From: an uncultured Actinomycetes bacterium
Lineage (GTDB): Bacteria; Actinomycetota; Acidimicrobiia; Acidimicrobiales; RAAP-2
Direction of reading: 5' to 3'
Assembly (NCBI GenBank): GCA_903825765.1
Contig: CAIKBU010000082.1
Coordinates: forward strand, 1-49,794
Length of the DNA stretch: 49,794 bases
Both the position numbers and the translations under genes were made by a program. The stretch's first letter is position 1. Each line of letters opens with the position of its first letter. Below, piece after piece: positions 1 to 8,500 of the stretch. The notes beneath the pieces are model-generated. The model saw only the letters and a program-made list of their open reading frames with translations, searched no databases and was not told the DNA's origin.

Positions 1-212
1 CCCAAGAGGTCAACGGTGATTGAGGTGACGTTGGCCGGTACGGTCCACGTCTGCACCGAGGTGCTGTACGGATAGATCGTCGTCACCGTCGAACTCGTCG
101 CGCTGGCCACGGATGCCCCAACGAGCACGCCCACGAGCGTCAGTGACGACGCCACCAGGGTGGATGCCAGGAATCCCTTTAGTAATGTGCCTCGGAACAT
201 ACGCGCTTTCAT
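1..212 (-). CDS. Secreted surface protein, N-terminal fragment (cut by window edge)
   Basis: Only the first 70 codons are inside the window. The product starts with a basic n-region (MKARMFRG), a hydrophobic core and an ASVASA-T site, so it has a Sec signal peptide with probable cleavage near residue 38. The mature part then reads TWTVPANVTSITVDLLG, which resembles the opening of glycine-rich secreted domains and the matching stretch of the neighbouring protein at 369-5339. The ATG at 212 is preferred because the promoter block shared with the two other giant genes lies about 110 bases upstream at the same spacing. A second in-frame ATG lies four codons downstream at 200. It is probably a third member of the tandem family of giant surface proteins, but the domain content beyond the N-terminus cannot be seen. 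Confidence 0.75.
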   Translation of the reverse strand, partial: MKARMFRGTLLKGFLASTLVASSLTLVGVLVGASVASATSSTVTTIYPYSTSVQTWTVPANVTSITVDLL

Positions 213-270
213 GGTTTTTATCCGTTCTCAGGCCGACAGAGAAGCGCGTCACCGCATCCCCACCGTCCAG

Positions 271-294
271 TGGTGTGAGTATTTAGAAACTGTG
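271..294 (-). promoter_or_regulatory. Conserved 5'-leader block, copy 1
   Basis: This 24-base segment lies just downstream of the -10 box and matches 13492-13515 in front of the third giant gene at about five of every six positions. In both cases it would be the first part of the mRNA leader, 50-60 bases before the start codon. The copy before the middle giant gene is much weaker. Role unknown; a stabilising leader or a regulator site are both possible. Confidence 0.4.
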
Positions 295-300
295 TATGCA

Positions 301-332
301 ATAGTAGAATTTGCGTACGCTGATTGCAATAG
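301..332 (-). promoter_or_regulatory. Promoter of the truncated surface-protein gene (family block, copy 1)
   Basis: On the minus strand a -35 box TTGCAA (324-329) and a -10 box TACTAT (301-306) are separated by exactly 17 bases. The 23-base block 310-332, which covers the -35 box and most of the spacer, is nearly identical to blocks at 5433-5455 and 13531-13553. The start codon follows about 110 bases from the -35 box. Promoter function is inferred from the boxes, the spacing and the conservation. Confidence 0.65.
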
Positions 333-368
333 AAAAATCTTTTTCTTTACGGTGTTGGCGTTTTGTGC

Positions 369-3300
369 TCAGCGAAGGCAGCTCATCGAGCCTGCCGTAC
401 AACTCGTTGGCGCCTTGCGCCCAGTCGTAGTGAAGTAAATCGCTCGATTCTTGCCTGGCGCAATAGCGCCACCGTTGCGTGGCTGCGTGACCGTGACCGT
501 TGTAGTCCCATTGACCATGCGTGTCGTGTAGTTGGCATTCCAGAGCGACCCTAGAGAAGTCCCTTCGGGCAACGTGAAGCTGAAGGTCCACGGTGAGACT
601 GACGATCCCACCGTGTTGGGCGTCCTATTTATCAAGGTGAAGTGCGCAAGGTACCCCGAGTGGTACGACCGGGTTTTTACGTAGAGAAAATTGAGTGACG
701 CCACCCCGGTGACAGCAGCGGGAGTGGTAGGCGCTGAAACCGTGGAGGCGGCGCTCGGGCCGGCGGTATTCGTTGCGGTAACGGTAAAGGTGTAAGCGGT
801 ACCGTTCGTGAGGCCCGTCACCGTGCAACTCGTGGTCGTTGACGTGCAATGAGCACCCCCGGGGGCGGCCGTCACCGTGTACCCGGTCACGGGAGCACCA
901 CCGTTTTGATGGGGTGGCAACCACGTCACCGCCACCTGGCCGTTTCCTGGCGTGACCCGCACCCAGACGGGCGCACTACTCACCCCGACGGGCGTTACCG
1001 TCGGAGACAACGTCGGTGCGGACGTCGTGCCAGCGGCCGTGAGGGCCACCACGGAAAAGGAGTACGCCACGCCGTTGGTGAGGCCCGTCACCGTGCACGA
1101 CGTCGTCGTCGAGGCACAGCCAATGCCACCTGGCAACGCCGTTACCTGGTAGCCACTAATGGTCGATCCGCCAGCGTCGGCGACGGCCGTCCACGACACG
1201 GTGGCCGAAGAACTCGACGCCGTTACGGATACGCCAGTCGGGGCCGCGGGGGTGCCGTACGGAATCACCGCATCGGACTGCACCGACGAGGCGCTGGAGT
1301 AACCAGCCGCGTTGGTGGCGACCACGCTGAAGGTGTAGGACGTACCGTCGGCCAGACCGGTGAAGGCACAGGTCACGCGAGTGATGTTGGTGCAACTGGC
1401 GGGCGTCGCAGCACTCGGTGAGGCCGTCACGGTGTAGCCGGTGATGGCCGATCCACCCGTATTCGTTGGAGCACCCCAGGAAACCCGAACCATACCGTTA
1501 TCGAGCCAGGCCCATAACCCCATGGGAGCATCGGGTATTTGATTAATAGTGACCGGACTCGACGACGGCGAGACGACACTCGTAAAGCCGTTAGCATTCG
1601 TGGCCGTCACGGTAAAGGTGTAATCCGCATTCTCGGTGAGACCCTTGAAAGTGCAGGTAAGTACCGTCGTCACGCAGGGCGCCGGCACGAATCCAGTCGA
1701 GGCCACTGAGACCGTGTACGACACGAGAGGCACTCCTCCCGTGTCGTACGGGGCGATCCAGTTGACCGTGGCAGTAGGCCCGTAGGTCGAAGCCCACGGT
1801 GTGCCGACGGCAATCGGTGCGCCAATGGGTGTCACGATGTTGGACGCCGACGAGAGGGAACTCGAGGCCCCCGCGCTATTGACTGCCCGCACAACGAAGG
1901 AGTAAGAAGCGCCATTTGTGAGACCCGTGATCGTGCAACTCGTTGGCGTCGGGTCCGTGCTCGTGGCGGTACAGGAGAGGTAATTCGCGCCCACCACACT
2001 GGCGACGTAGGAAGTGATGGGAACGGAACCACTCGAAGCCGGTGCCGTCCATTGCACACTCGCTTGACCACTCGAGGCCGTGGCGGTGACGGCCGTGGGG
2101 GCATCAGGAGAGGTGATGCACGTGTTGCCGCCCATCATGCAGTTACGGATAGCACCGGTGCCGGTCGTCGTAAAGCCGAGGGTCATCGTTTCACCGGGGT
2201 AGAGGACGTGGGCGAAACTTGGCGCCACGACCGTGACGAGGGTGCCCGAGCCGAGCGGCGTACTGGTGGCCACCCCGTTCCATAAATCGACCAGTGTCGT
2301 TCCAGCTGGCAATTGGAAGGAGAAGGACCACGGGTTGGTGGCCGACCCCACGTTGAGGAGCGAGGGGTTCGAGATGGTGAAGCTTGAGCTATACCCGGCG
2401 GTCCACCAGTTGTTTGATCCGTAGGTGAGAACGGCGGCCGAAAGGGCGTACGCCACGGTGTAGCTCACCGGTGATCCAGTCGATGCCAGATAGTTAAGGC
2501 CCGAAGCCAGTTCGGGTACCAAGGTGCAAGTGCCCACCCCGACGTAGACGACTTCGTCGGCGCCGGGGGCCACCATGCATACCGTCGGCGTTGCGCTGGT
2601 CACACTGGTTGCTCCATCGCCAGTCGTAGCGATGATGGGCGTGTAGATGTTGTCGTAGGTGTCCTCAGTGGGCAGATTCGAAATTGTGGGGGCTGTTGGC
2701 GTCGCCTGGGTAATAGTGATGACGCCCGCGACGTAGGAAATGGCGTAGTTGAGGGCTCCCGCGCCGGCGCAGGTGGAGGCGTACGCCCCAGCGTTATAGC
2801 CACCCTTGGCCGTGGTGGAGCAGACGGGATAGGCGCTGAGTGCCGACGTGGACTCGCCATTGACAAAACCGCGGTAGCTGGCGGTCACGATAGGGACAGC
2901 CTGGTTAAAGACCGACGAACCGCTCGAAGCCGTGATGGTGAGTGGTGCGGGGCTGACGAGAAAACTCTGGGCGGAGCCGTCTGAGGCGAGGTAGTTCGTT
3001 CCGGATGAAACATGCGCCGTCAATGTGCACGTACCGACGGTGAGGTAGGTCACAACCCCACTCGAGGCATTCACCACACAAATAGACGTGGTCGAACTGG
3101 TGACTCGACGAGTACCGTCGCCATTGGTCGAGACGTTCGGTGTGTAGCTCTGACCGTACAGCGCATTCGACGGAATATTCATGATCGTGGGCGAAACGGC
3201 AGTCGCCTGATTGACGACGTAGCTCTGAGCCGCACCGTCGGCGCCGGCGTAGTTAACACCGCTGGCCACGTGGGCCACCAAAGTGCAGGCCCCCACGGTG

Positions 3301-5339
3301 AGGTACGAGACCGTGCTCCCGCTCACGCCACAAACACCCGGTGTACTACTCGTCACGCTGGTTGTGCCATCACCCGTCGTCGCGACTACCGGCGTAAACG
3401 TGGTGCCAAAGTAGACGCTGCTCGGCAGATTCGAAATAGTGGGGGTCGTCGACGACGCCTGGGTTACCGTGACAGTGCCACCGGCGAAGGTGATGGCGTA
3501 GTTAGTGCCCACCGCCCCTCTGCAGTCAATGGCGTAGTTGCCAGGGTGGGAGGCCGTCGTGGCGGAAGTGGTGCAGGTTGCCACCGACGAGAGTGACGCA
3601 ACGGAGTCACCCGCGACGAAGCCAACGTAGGTCGGCGTCAGGGACGCGCTCGTTCCGTACGGAATCGACTGGGTCGGTGCGTACACCGTCAGGGGCGCTG
3701 TGCGAACGGTGGTGGTGCCGGGGTTGTAGGTGACGCTGTAGTTCGTGTCAACCGCACCCGAACACGTGGCACTGTAGGTTCCGACGGGTGACGTACTCGT
3801 GGCCCCTGATGAACATGTGGGTAAGGAGGTGAGCGAGGCAAGGGTGTCACCATTGACAAAGCCGCTGTACGACGGCCGAGCCGTGATCGACGATCCGTAC
3901 GTCACGGACTGACTCGAGGCCGTGATGGCCAGTGGGGCGGGTGCCACCGTAAACGATTGGGCGGCGCCGGTTTGCGCCACGTACGAACCCGACTGTGCCG
4001 TCGAAGCAGTCAGTGAACACTGGCCGGCCCCAATAAACGACACCACGAAACCCGATACGCCGCAGACCGAGGGGGTCGACGTCGCGATAGTGGGGGCACC
4101 GTCGCCAGGCGTCTGGCTCACCGTGGCCGTAAAGGATTGACCATACAGGGGCACGCTCGGAATGTTCGAAATGGAAGGTGTGCCTGGCGTGGCGAGGACA
4201 GTCACGGCCGACGAAGGTGACGATGACGGCGAGGTGCCACCACTATTTGTCGCGGTCACCGAGACGGTGTACGACGTACCGCTCGACAGACCAGTGATGG
4301 CGCACGATGTACCGGACGTCGTGCAGGTTTGTCCACCGGGGTTCGCCGTGGCCGTGGAGGAGTCGACGGTACCCGCCGGGGCGGTCCAGGACACGACGAG
4401 TGACTGCGCACCATTGGTTGAGGCCGACACGTTGGTTGGCGCAGCGGGTGCGGGAACCGGAGGTGTCGCGGGCGCAATTGAAACCGATCCAGTGTTCCCG
4501 TTGAGCTGATTTGAAGCCAAGCCGTCATTCGACCACGTGACGGTAGAACTTGCGCTGTAGGAACCACCAGCACCGCCACCGCCACTCGTTCCGCCACCAC
4601 CACCGCCGTAGCCCGCACCACCACCGCCACCGGCATAGGCGCATCCGCTGTACTGATCACACGGACTCGAGGCCGTACCATCACCACCCGCGCCGTTCAG
4701 TCCTCCAGAGCCGTCGTTCGCACCAGAGCCTCCGGTACCGTTGGACCCACCCGCGCCCGCGCCCGCGCCACCACCAGTGCCGCCGTCGCCATTCGACTGA
4801 CCACCAACACCGCCATTGCCGCCACTTTCACGACCACCACCACCACCGCCGCCAGCAACAACCAATACGGTGCCGGTTGTTTGGTCGACAACGGCGGTCG
4901 AGCCGCCGCCACCACCCGATCCGTAGCCATTGCCGTTCCCGCCAGAGCCATACCCCCAGCCACCAGATCCTCCGCCGCCATTACCAGTACCGTGAGCGCC
5001 CTGGTGAGCAACGTAAATGGCAAGGGTATCGCCAGGGGTGACGTACATCGACGTGGTGACCACTGCGGCGGCTCCAGCACTCACGATCGGGTTCAGACCG
5101 ACCCCGGCGCCGTCACCACCACTGGCGATGATTTGCACGTAATTTTCCCCCGCCGGTACGACCCAGGTTTGGGCGGCGTTCCCAGTCGCGCTAAAGGTCG
5201 TTGCGGCCGACACGGGCGTGGCCGTGAGAACCGACGTGGCCGCGGTGGCGCCAAGAAGTGACGCGACGAGCCACGCTGTGACGGCTGCGTTCAATTGCGA
5301 GACTCGGCCTCGTAACGAGGCCAATTTCGGAAGCGGCAT
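369..5339 (-). CDS. Giant secreted glycine-rich / FnIII / MBG / CBM2-like surface protein (1656 aa)
   Basis: A signal peptide (residues 1-45, cleavage after PVSA) is followed by a glycine-rich domain (about 50-270) that opens with a TWVVPAGENYVQIIASGG segment. A first FnIII domain (about 285-380) comes next, then MBG-type and related repeats (about 380-960) with recurring YGxxFTP, TTGDGTTSVTS and GFVNGD motifs. A CBM2-like domain (about 960-1070, NNWWTAGYSSSF, PWSFSFQLPAGT) precedes four to five FnIII repeats (1080-1540) and a second CBM2-like domain at the C-terminus. It probably binds polysaccharide or mediates adhesion outside the cell. There is no LPXTG motif or C-terminal membrane segment, so the anchoring mode is unknown. 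An ATG 57 bases upstream (5396) is open, but 5339 places the signal peptide and the shared promoter at the same distance as in the sister genes. Confidence 0.8.
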   Translation of the reverse strand: MPLPKLASLRGRVSQLNAAVTAWLVASLLGATAATSVLTATPVSAATTFSATGNAAQTWVVPAGENYVQIIASGGDGAGVGLNPIVSAGAAAVVTTSMYVTPGDTLAIYVAHQGAHGTGNGGGGSGGWGYGSGGNGNGYGSGGGGGSTAVVDQTTGTVLVVAGGGGGGGRESGGNGGVGGQSNGDGGTGGGAGAGAGGSNGTGGSGANDGSGGLNGAGGDGTASSPCDQYSGCAYAGGGGGAGYGGGGGGTSGGGGAGGSYSASSTVTWSNDGLASNQLNGNTGSVSIAPATPPVPAPAAPTNVSASTNGAQSLVVSWTAPAGTVDSSTATANPGGQTCTTSGTSCAITGLSSGTSYTVSVTATNSGGTSPSSSPSSAVTVLATPGTPSISNIPSVPLYGQSFTATVSQTPGDGAPTIATSTPSVCGVSGFVVSFIGAGQCSLTASTAQSGSYVAQTGAAQSFTVAPAPLAITASSQSVTYGSSITARPSYSGFVNGDTLASLTSLPTCSSGATSTSPVGTYSATCSGAVDTNYSVTYNPGTTTVRTAPLTVYAPTQSIPYGTSASLTPTYVGFVAGDSVASLSSVATCTTSATTASHPGNYAIDCRGAVGTNYAITFAGGTVTVTQASSTTPTISNLPSSVYFGTTFTPVVATTGDGTTSVTSSTPGVCGVSGSTVSYLTVGACTLVAHVASGVNYAGADGAAQSYVVNQATAVSPTIMNIPSNALYGQSYTPNVSTNGDGTRRVTSSTTSICVVNASSGVVTYLTVGTCTLTAHVSSGTNYLASDGSAQSFLVSPAPLTITASSGSSVFNQAVPIVTASYRGFVNGESTSALSAYPVCSTTAKGGYNAGAYASTCAGAGALNYAISYVAGVITITQATPTAPTISNLPTEDTYDNIYTPIIATTGDGATSVTSATPTVCMVAPGADEVVYVGVGTCTLVPELASGLNYLASTGSPVSYTVAYALSAAVLTYGSNNWWTAGYSSSFTISNPSLLNVGSATNPWSFSFQLPAGTTLVDLWNGVATSTPLGSGTLVTVVAPSFAHVLYPGETMTLGFTTTGTGAIRNCMMGGNTCITSPDAPTAVTATASSGQASVQWTAPASSGSVPITSYVASVVGANYLSCTATSTDPTPTSCTITGLTNGASYSFVVRAVNSAGASSSLSSASNIVTPIGAPIAVGTPWASTYGPTATVNWIAPYDTGGVPLVSYTVSVASTGFVPAPCVTTVLTCTFKGLTENADYTFTVTATNANGFTSVVSPSSSPVTINQIPDAPMGLWAWLDNGMVRVSWGAPTNTGGSAITGYTVTASPSAATPASCTNITRVTCAFTGLADGTSYTFSVVATNAAGYSSASSVQSDAVIPYGTPAAPTGVSVTASSSSATVSWTAVADAGGSTISGYQVTALPGGIGCASTTTSCTVTGLTNGVAYSFSVVALTAAGTTSAPTLSPTVTPVGVSSAPVWVRVTPGNGQVAVTWLPPHQNGGAPVTGYTVTAAPGGAHCTSTTTSCTVTGLTNGTAYTFTVTATNTAGPSAASTVSAPTTPAAVTGVASLNFLYVKTRSYHSGYLAHFTLINRTPNTVGSSVSPWTFSFTLPEGTSLGSLWNANYTTRMVNGTTTVTVTQPRNGGAIAPGKNRAIYFTTTGRKAPTSCTAGSMSCLR
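4553..4995 (-). repeat. Glycine-codon-rich low-complexity tract
   Basis: The tract lies inside the giant gene and is dominated by GGN codons, seen on the plus strand as runs of CCACCACCG/CCGCC. It encodes long GGGG and GxG runs interrupted by a short Cys-containing insert (CDQYSGC). The pattern matches Gly_rich-type secreted domains. Such tracts are prone to replication slippage and assembly error. Confidence 0.7.
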
Positions 5340-5423
5340 TAGTGGTGAAATCCGTTCTTCGATTGGTACGACTTCGGTGCACCAACGCCATGCCAACGGC
5401 CAGAGTTGATAACACTGTTCCTA

Positions 5424-5455
5424 ACTATAGATTTTGCATACAGTGATTGCAATAG
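5424..5455 (-). promoter_or_regulatory. Promoter of the 1656-aa surface-protein gene (family block, copy 2)
   Basis: The minus strand has -35 TTGCAA (5447-5452), a 17-base spacer and -10 TATAGT (5424-5429), the best -10 match of the three copies. The block 5433-5455 contains the inverted repeat TTGCA-N9-TGCAA overlapping the -35 box. The distance from the -35 box to the chosen ATG (5339) is 108 bases, against 112 and 106 in the sister genes, and this spacing is the main support for that start. Confidence 0.7.
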
Positions 5456-5485
5456 CCGGGGCGAGAGTTTCTTCGTTCTTAAACA

Positions 5486-5518
5486 CCAACACCGCTCCGA
5501 GCAAAGGAGCGGTGTTGG
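5486..5518 (-). terminator. Strong hairpin after the 2623-aa surface-protein gene
   Basis: A perfect 13-bp inverted repeat (CCAACACCGCTCC and its complement) with a 7-base loop lies about 50 bases past the stop codon at 5568. The T-tract after it on the minus strand is short and interrupted, so termination may rest on the stem. It sits between the end of one giant gene and the promoter of the next, which suggests that each is its own transcription unit. Confidence 0.75.
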
Positions 5519-5567
5519 CGAGAACGAACGGTGCACGAGTACCACTGCCCCACGCAGCGTTACTCGT

Positions 5568-8500
5568 TTAGGCGACGCAGCTACTGCCTCCCGCCACGCA
5601 GGTAGACGGCGACTTCGATCCGACCACGTTGAAGTACACCGCCACCGATGACCCCGGGGCCAGGCTGGGTGCGTAACTCGGGCCGGTGACGGTGACGGTG
5701 GTCACGCCGGCGCTCACCGTGGTTGCGTACGAAGCGTTCCACACGTTGCCGATCGTCGTGCCCGCCGCCAACTTGAAGCTAAACGTCCACGGGGTGCTCT
5801 TCGACCCAACGGTGTTGACCGTCGAATTGATCAGGGTGTAGTGACCTTGGTAGCCAGTCGGCCACGTGAAGTCCTTGACGAACAAGAAGTGCAGTGAGGC
5901 ATTCTGGGTCAAGACTGCGGGGGTGGCCGCATTCGACGCGCTCGAGGCGGCGCTGGCGCCAGCGCCATTGGTGGCCGTCACGGTGAACGTGTAAACGGTA
6001 CCGTTCGTGAGACCGGTAAAGGTGCACGAGGTGGTTGTAGTGGTGCAGGGCGCTGGGGCCGTGCCCGAGGTGTGTGCCGTCACGGTGTAGCCGGTGATGG
6101 CGGTGCCGCCGTTGTAGTGGGGTGCCGTCCAGGTCACGGTGATCTGGGCATTACCAGCACTGGCCTGCACCGACGTCGGTGCGTTTGCGGCGCGCAGTGG
6201 CGTTGCCGTGCTCGTCGTCGACACGGTGGAGGCGTAACCAGCGGCGGTGATTGTCGTCACCGAGAAGGTGTAGGCCGTGCCATTGGTGAGGCCGGTGATG
6301 ACGCAGGTCGTCGTCGAGGTGTAGCAATCGTTACCACCGGGTGAGGCCGAGACGTAATAGCCGGCGATGGTCGAACCACCGAGGGCACTCGGGGCGGTCC
6401 AGCTCACGCTGGCCGACTGTGACGCGGTGGTCACGGCACCAATGGTGACGACACCAGGTGCCGCGAACTGCGTGACTGCACCTGAGGCCGCCGAGGCGGT
6501 AGAGGTGTAGCCACCAAGGTTGGTGGCCTTCACCGTGAAGGTATACGCCGTGCCGAGGGTGAGGCCGGTGAAGACACAGGTTGTGGTCGTCACGGCCACG
6601 CAGGCAGCGGGCGTCGTCACGGAGGGGCTCGCGGTCACGGTGTAGGAAACGAGTGCCGAACCACCAGTGAACGAAGGTACCGACCAGGCCACGTGCACCG
6701 CTCCCCCACTGATGAACGTCCAGACACTGTCCGGAGCGTTCGGCGTGAGGTTGATCGTGACGGCGCTCGACGCCGCCGAGGCCACACTGGTCAGTGCGGC
6801 GGCGTTCGTCGCGGTCACCGTGAAGGTGTACGACGCGCCATTGGACAAGCCGGTGAACGTGCAACGCAGCGTCGCCGTGACACAGGGTGCCGGCGTGGTG
6901 CCCGTTGCGTGTGCGGTGACCGTGAAGCTCGTCAATGCGGCGCCACCGGTGTTGAACGGCGCGCTCAGCACTACCACCGCCGTCGATCCCGAGACGACCA
7001 CATTGGTGATCGTTGGTGCATCGGGTGCACCAACCGGGGTGACGCTGGCCGAAGCCGTCGAGAGCGAACTCGAGACGCCCGCCGAGTTGATGGCGCGAAC
7101 GACGAAACTGTACGCCGTACCGTTGGTCAGGTTGGTGAAGGTGCAGGTGTTCGTGGCGAGTCCTGCGCCCTTCAGGGTGCAGGTGTTCCACGAGGCGCCG
7201 ACCACACTCACCACGTAGGAGACGCCCGAACCCGAGCCCCACGTCGAAGGAGTCGACCAGGTCACCGTGGCCGAGCCACTCGATTGGGTGGCGACCACAG
7301 TGGTGGGGGCCGAGGGTGAGGTCAATGACGTCACACCACCCATAGTGAAGCTACTGATTGCGCCGGGTCCAGTCGTGGTGAAGCCAATCGTGACCGACTG
7401 TCCTGGGGTCAGGTAGGGCGAGTCACTGAGAGCGGTAACGGTAATCAGTGAGCCATCAGCGGTAGGCGTTGAGGTGTAGGTCGCACCCCAGAGGTTGGAA
7501 ACGGTTGAACCAGTCGGCACCACGAACGTGAAGCTCCACGGTACGTCGGGCGTACCGACGTTGAGCAACGTGTTGTCGGTCAGCGTAAGTGACGAGTTGT
7601 ACCCATTGCCCCACCAGTCCCAGGTGCCGTACGTAACGGCTGCTGCGGTGTTGGCATAGGCGACGGTGTACGACATCGGGGTGCCGTTGGCGGCTGCGGC
7701 ATAGTTCGCACCGGCGGCCAACGTGGGTGTCAACGTGCAGGTACCAACCCCGACGTAGACAACTTGGCCAGTAGTCGGTACCACCAGGCAGACTGACGGC
7801 GTCGACGACGAGACCATGGCGACGCCGTCACCGGTGGTCGAAATCGCGGGGGTGTAGACGTTGTCGTACGTGTCCATCGTCATCGGGTTCGTGATCGAGG
7901 GCACGGTTGGTGTCGCCGGAGTGATGGTGACAGTGCCGGGCACGTAGACGAATGAGTAGTTCGTCGCCACCGCATTTGCGCAGGCCGTGGGGTACGTTCC
8001 AGCACTGGCGTAGACCTTGACGGTGCTGGCGCAGACGGGGAAGGCGTTGAGCACTTGCGTGTTCTCACCGTTGACGAAACCGCTGAAGGATGGGGTTATG
8101 GTCGGCAACGTCGTGTTGTAGACCATGGTGCCGTTCGAGGCCGTCACGGTGAGTACCGCCTTGGTCACCGAGAAACTCTGAGCGACCCCAGTGGCACCGA
8201 CGAAGTTCGCGGTCGTGGCAATGTGGGCCACCAAGGTGCAGGTACCGATGGTGAGGAAGGTCACGAGACCAGTGCCCCCGTTGACAACACAGACGCCCGA
8301 AGTCGAACTCGTTACCGTCGTAGCGCCGTCACCTACGGCCGACACCGATGGAGTAAAGGTTGATCCGTACGAAACACTCGAGGGGAGGTTCGAAATCGTT
8401 GGCGTCGTGGACTGACCCTGGGTCACGGTGAAGCCAGTCAACGTGGTGGAACCGGCGTTGGTCGTGGCGGTTGCCGCTACCGACACCGTCAAGACACAGC

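Noticed and set aside
333-350. GAAAAA/TTTTTC symmetry after the 1656-aa gene as a terminator
   Set aside because: The arms are A/T only with a two-base loop and no GC stem, so a stable hairpin is unlikely.
4553-4995. CCACCACCG runs as a possible CRISPR or VNTR locus
   Set aside because: They are in-frame glycine codons inside a coding sequence, with no constant repeat/spacer unit.
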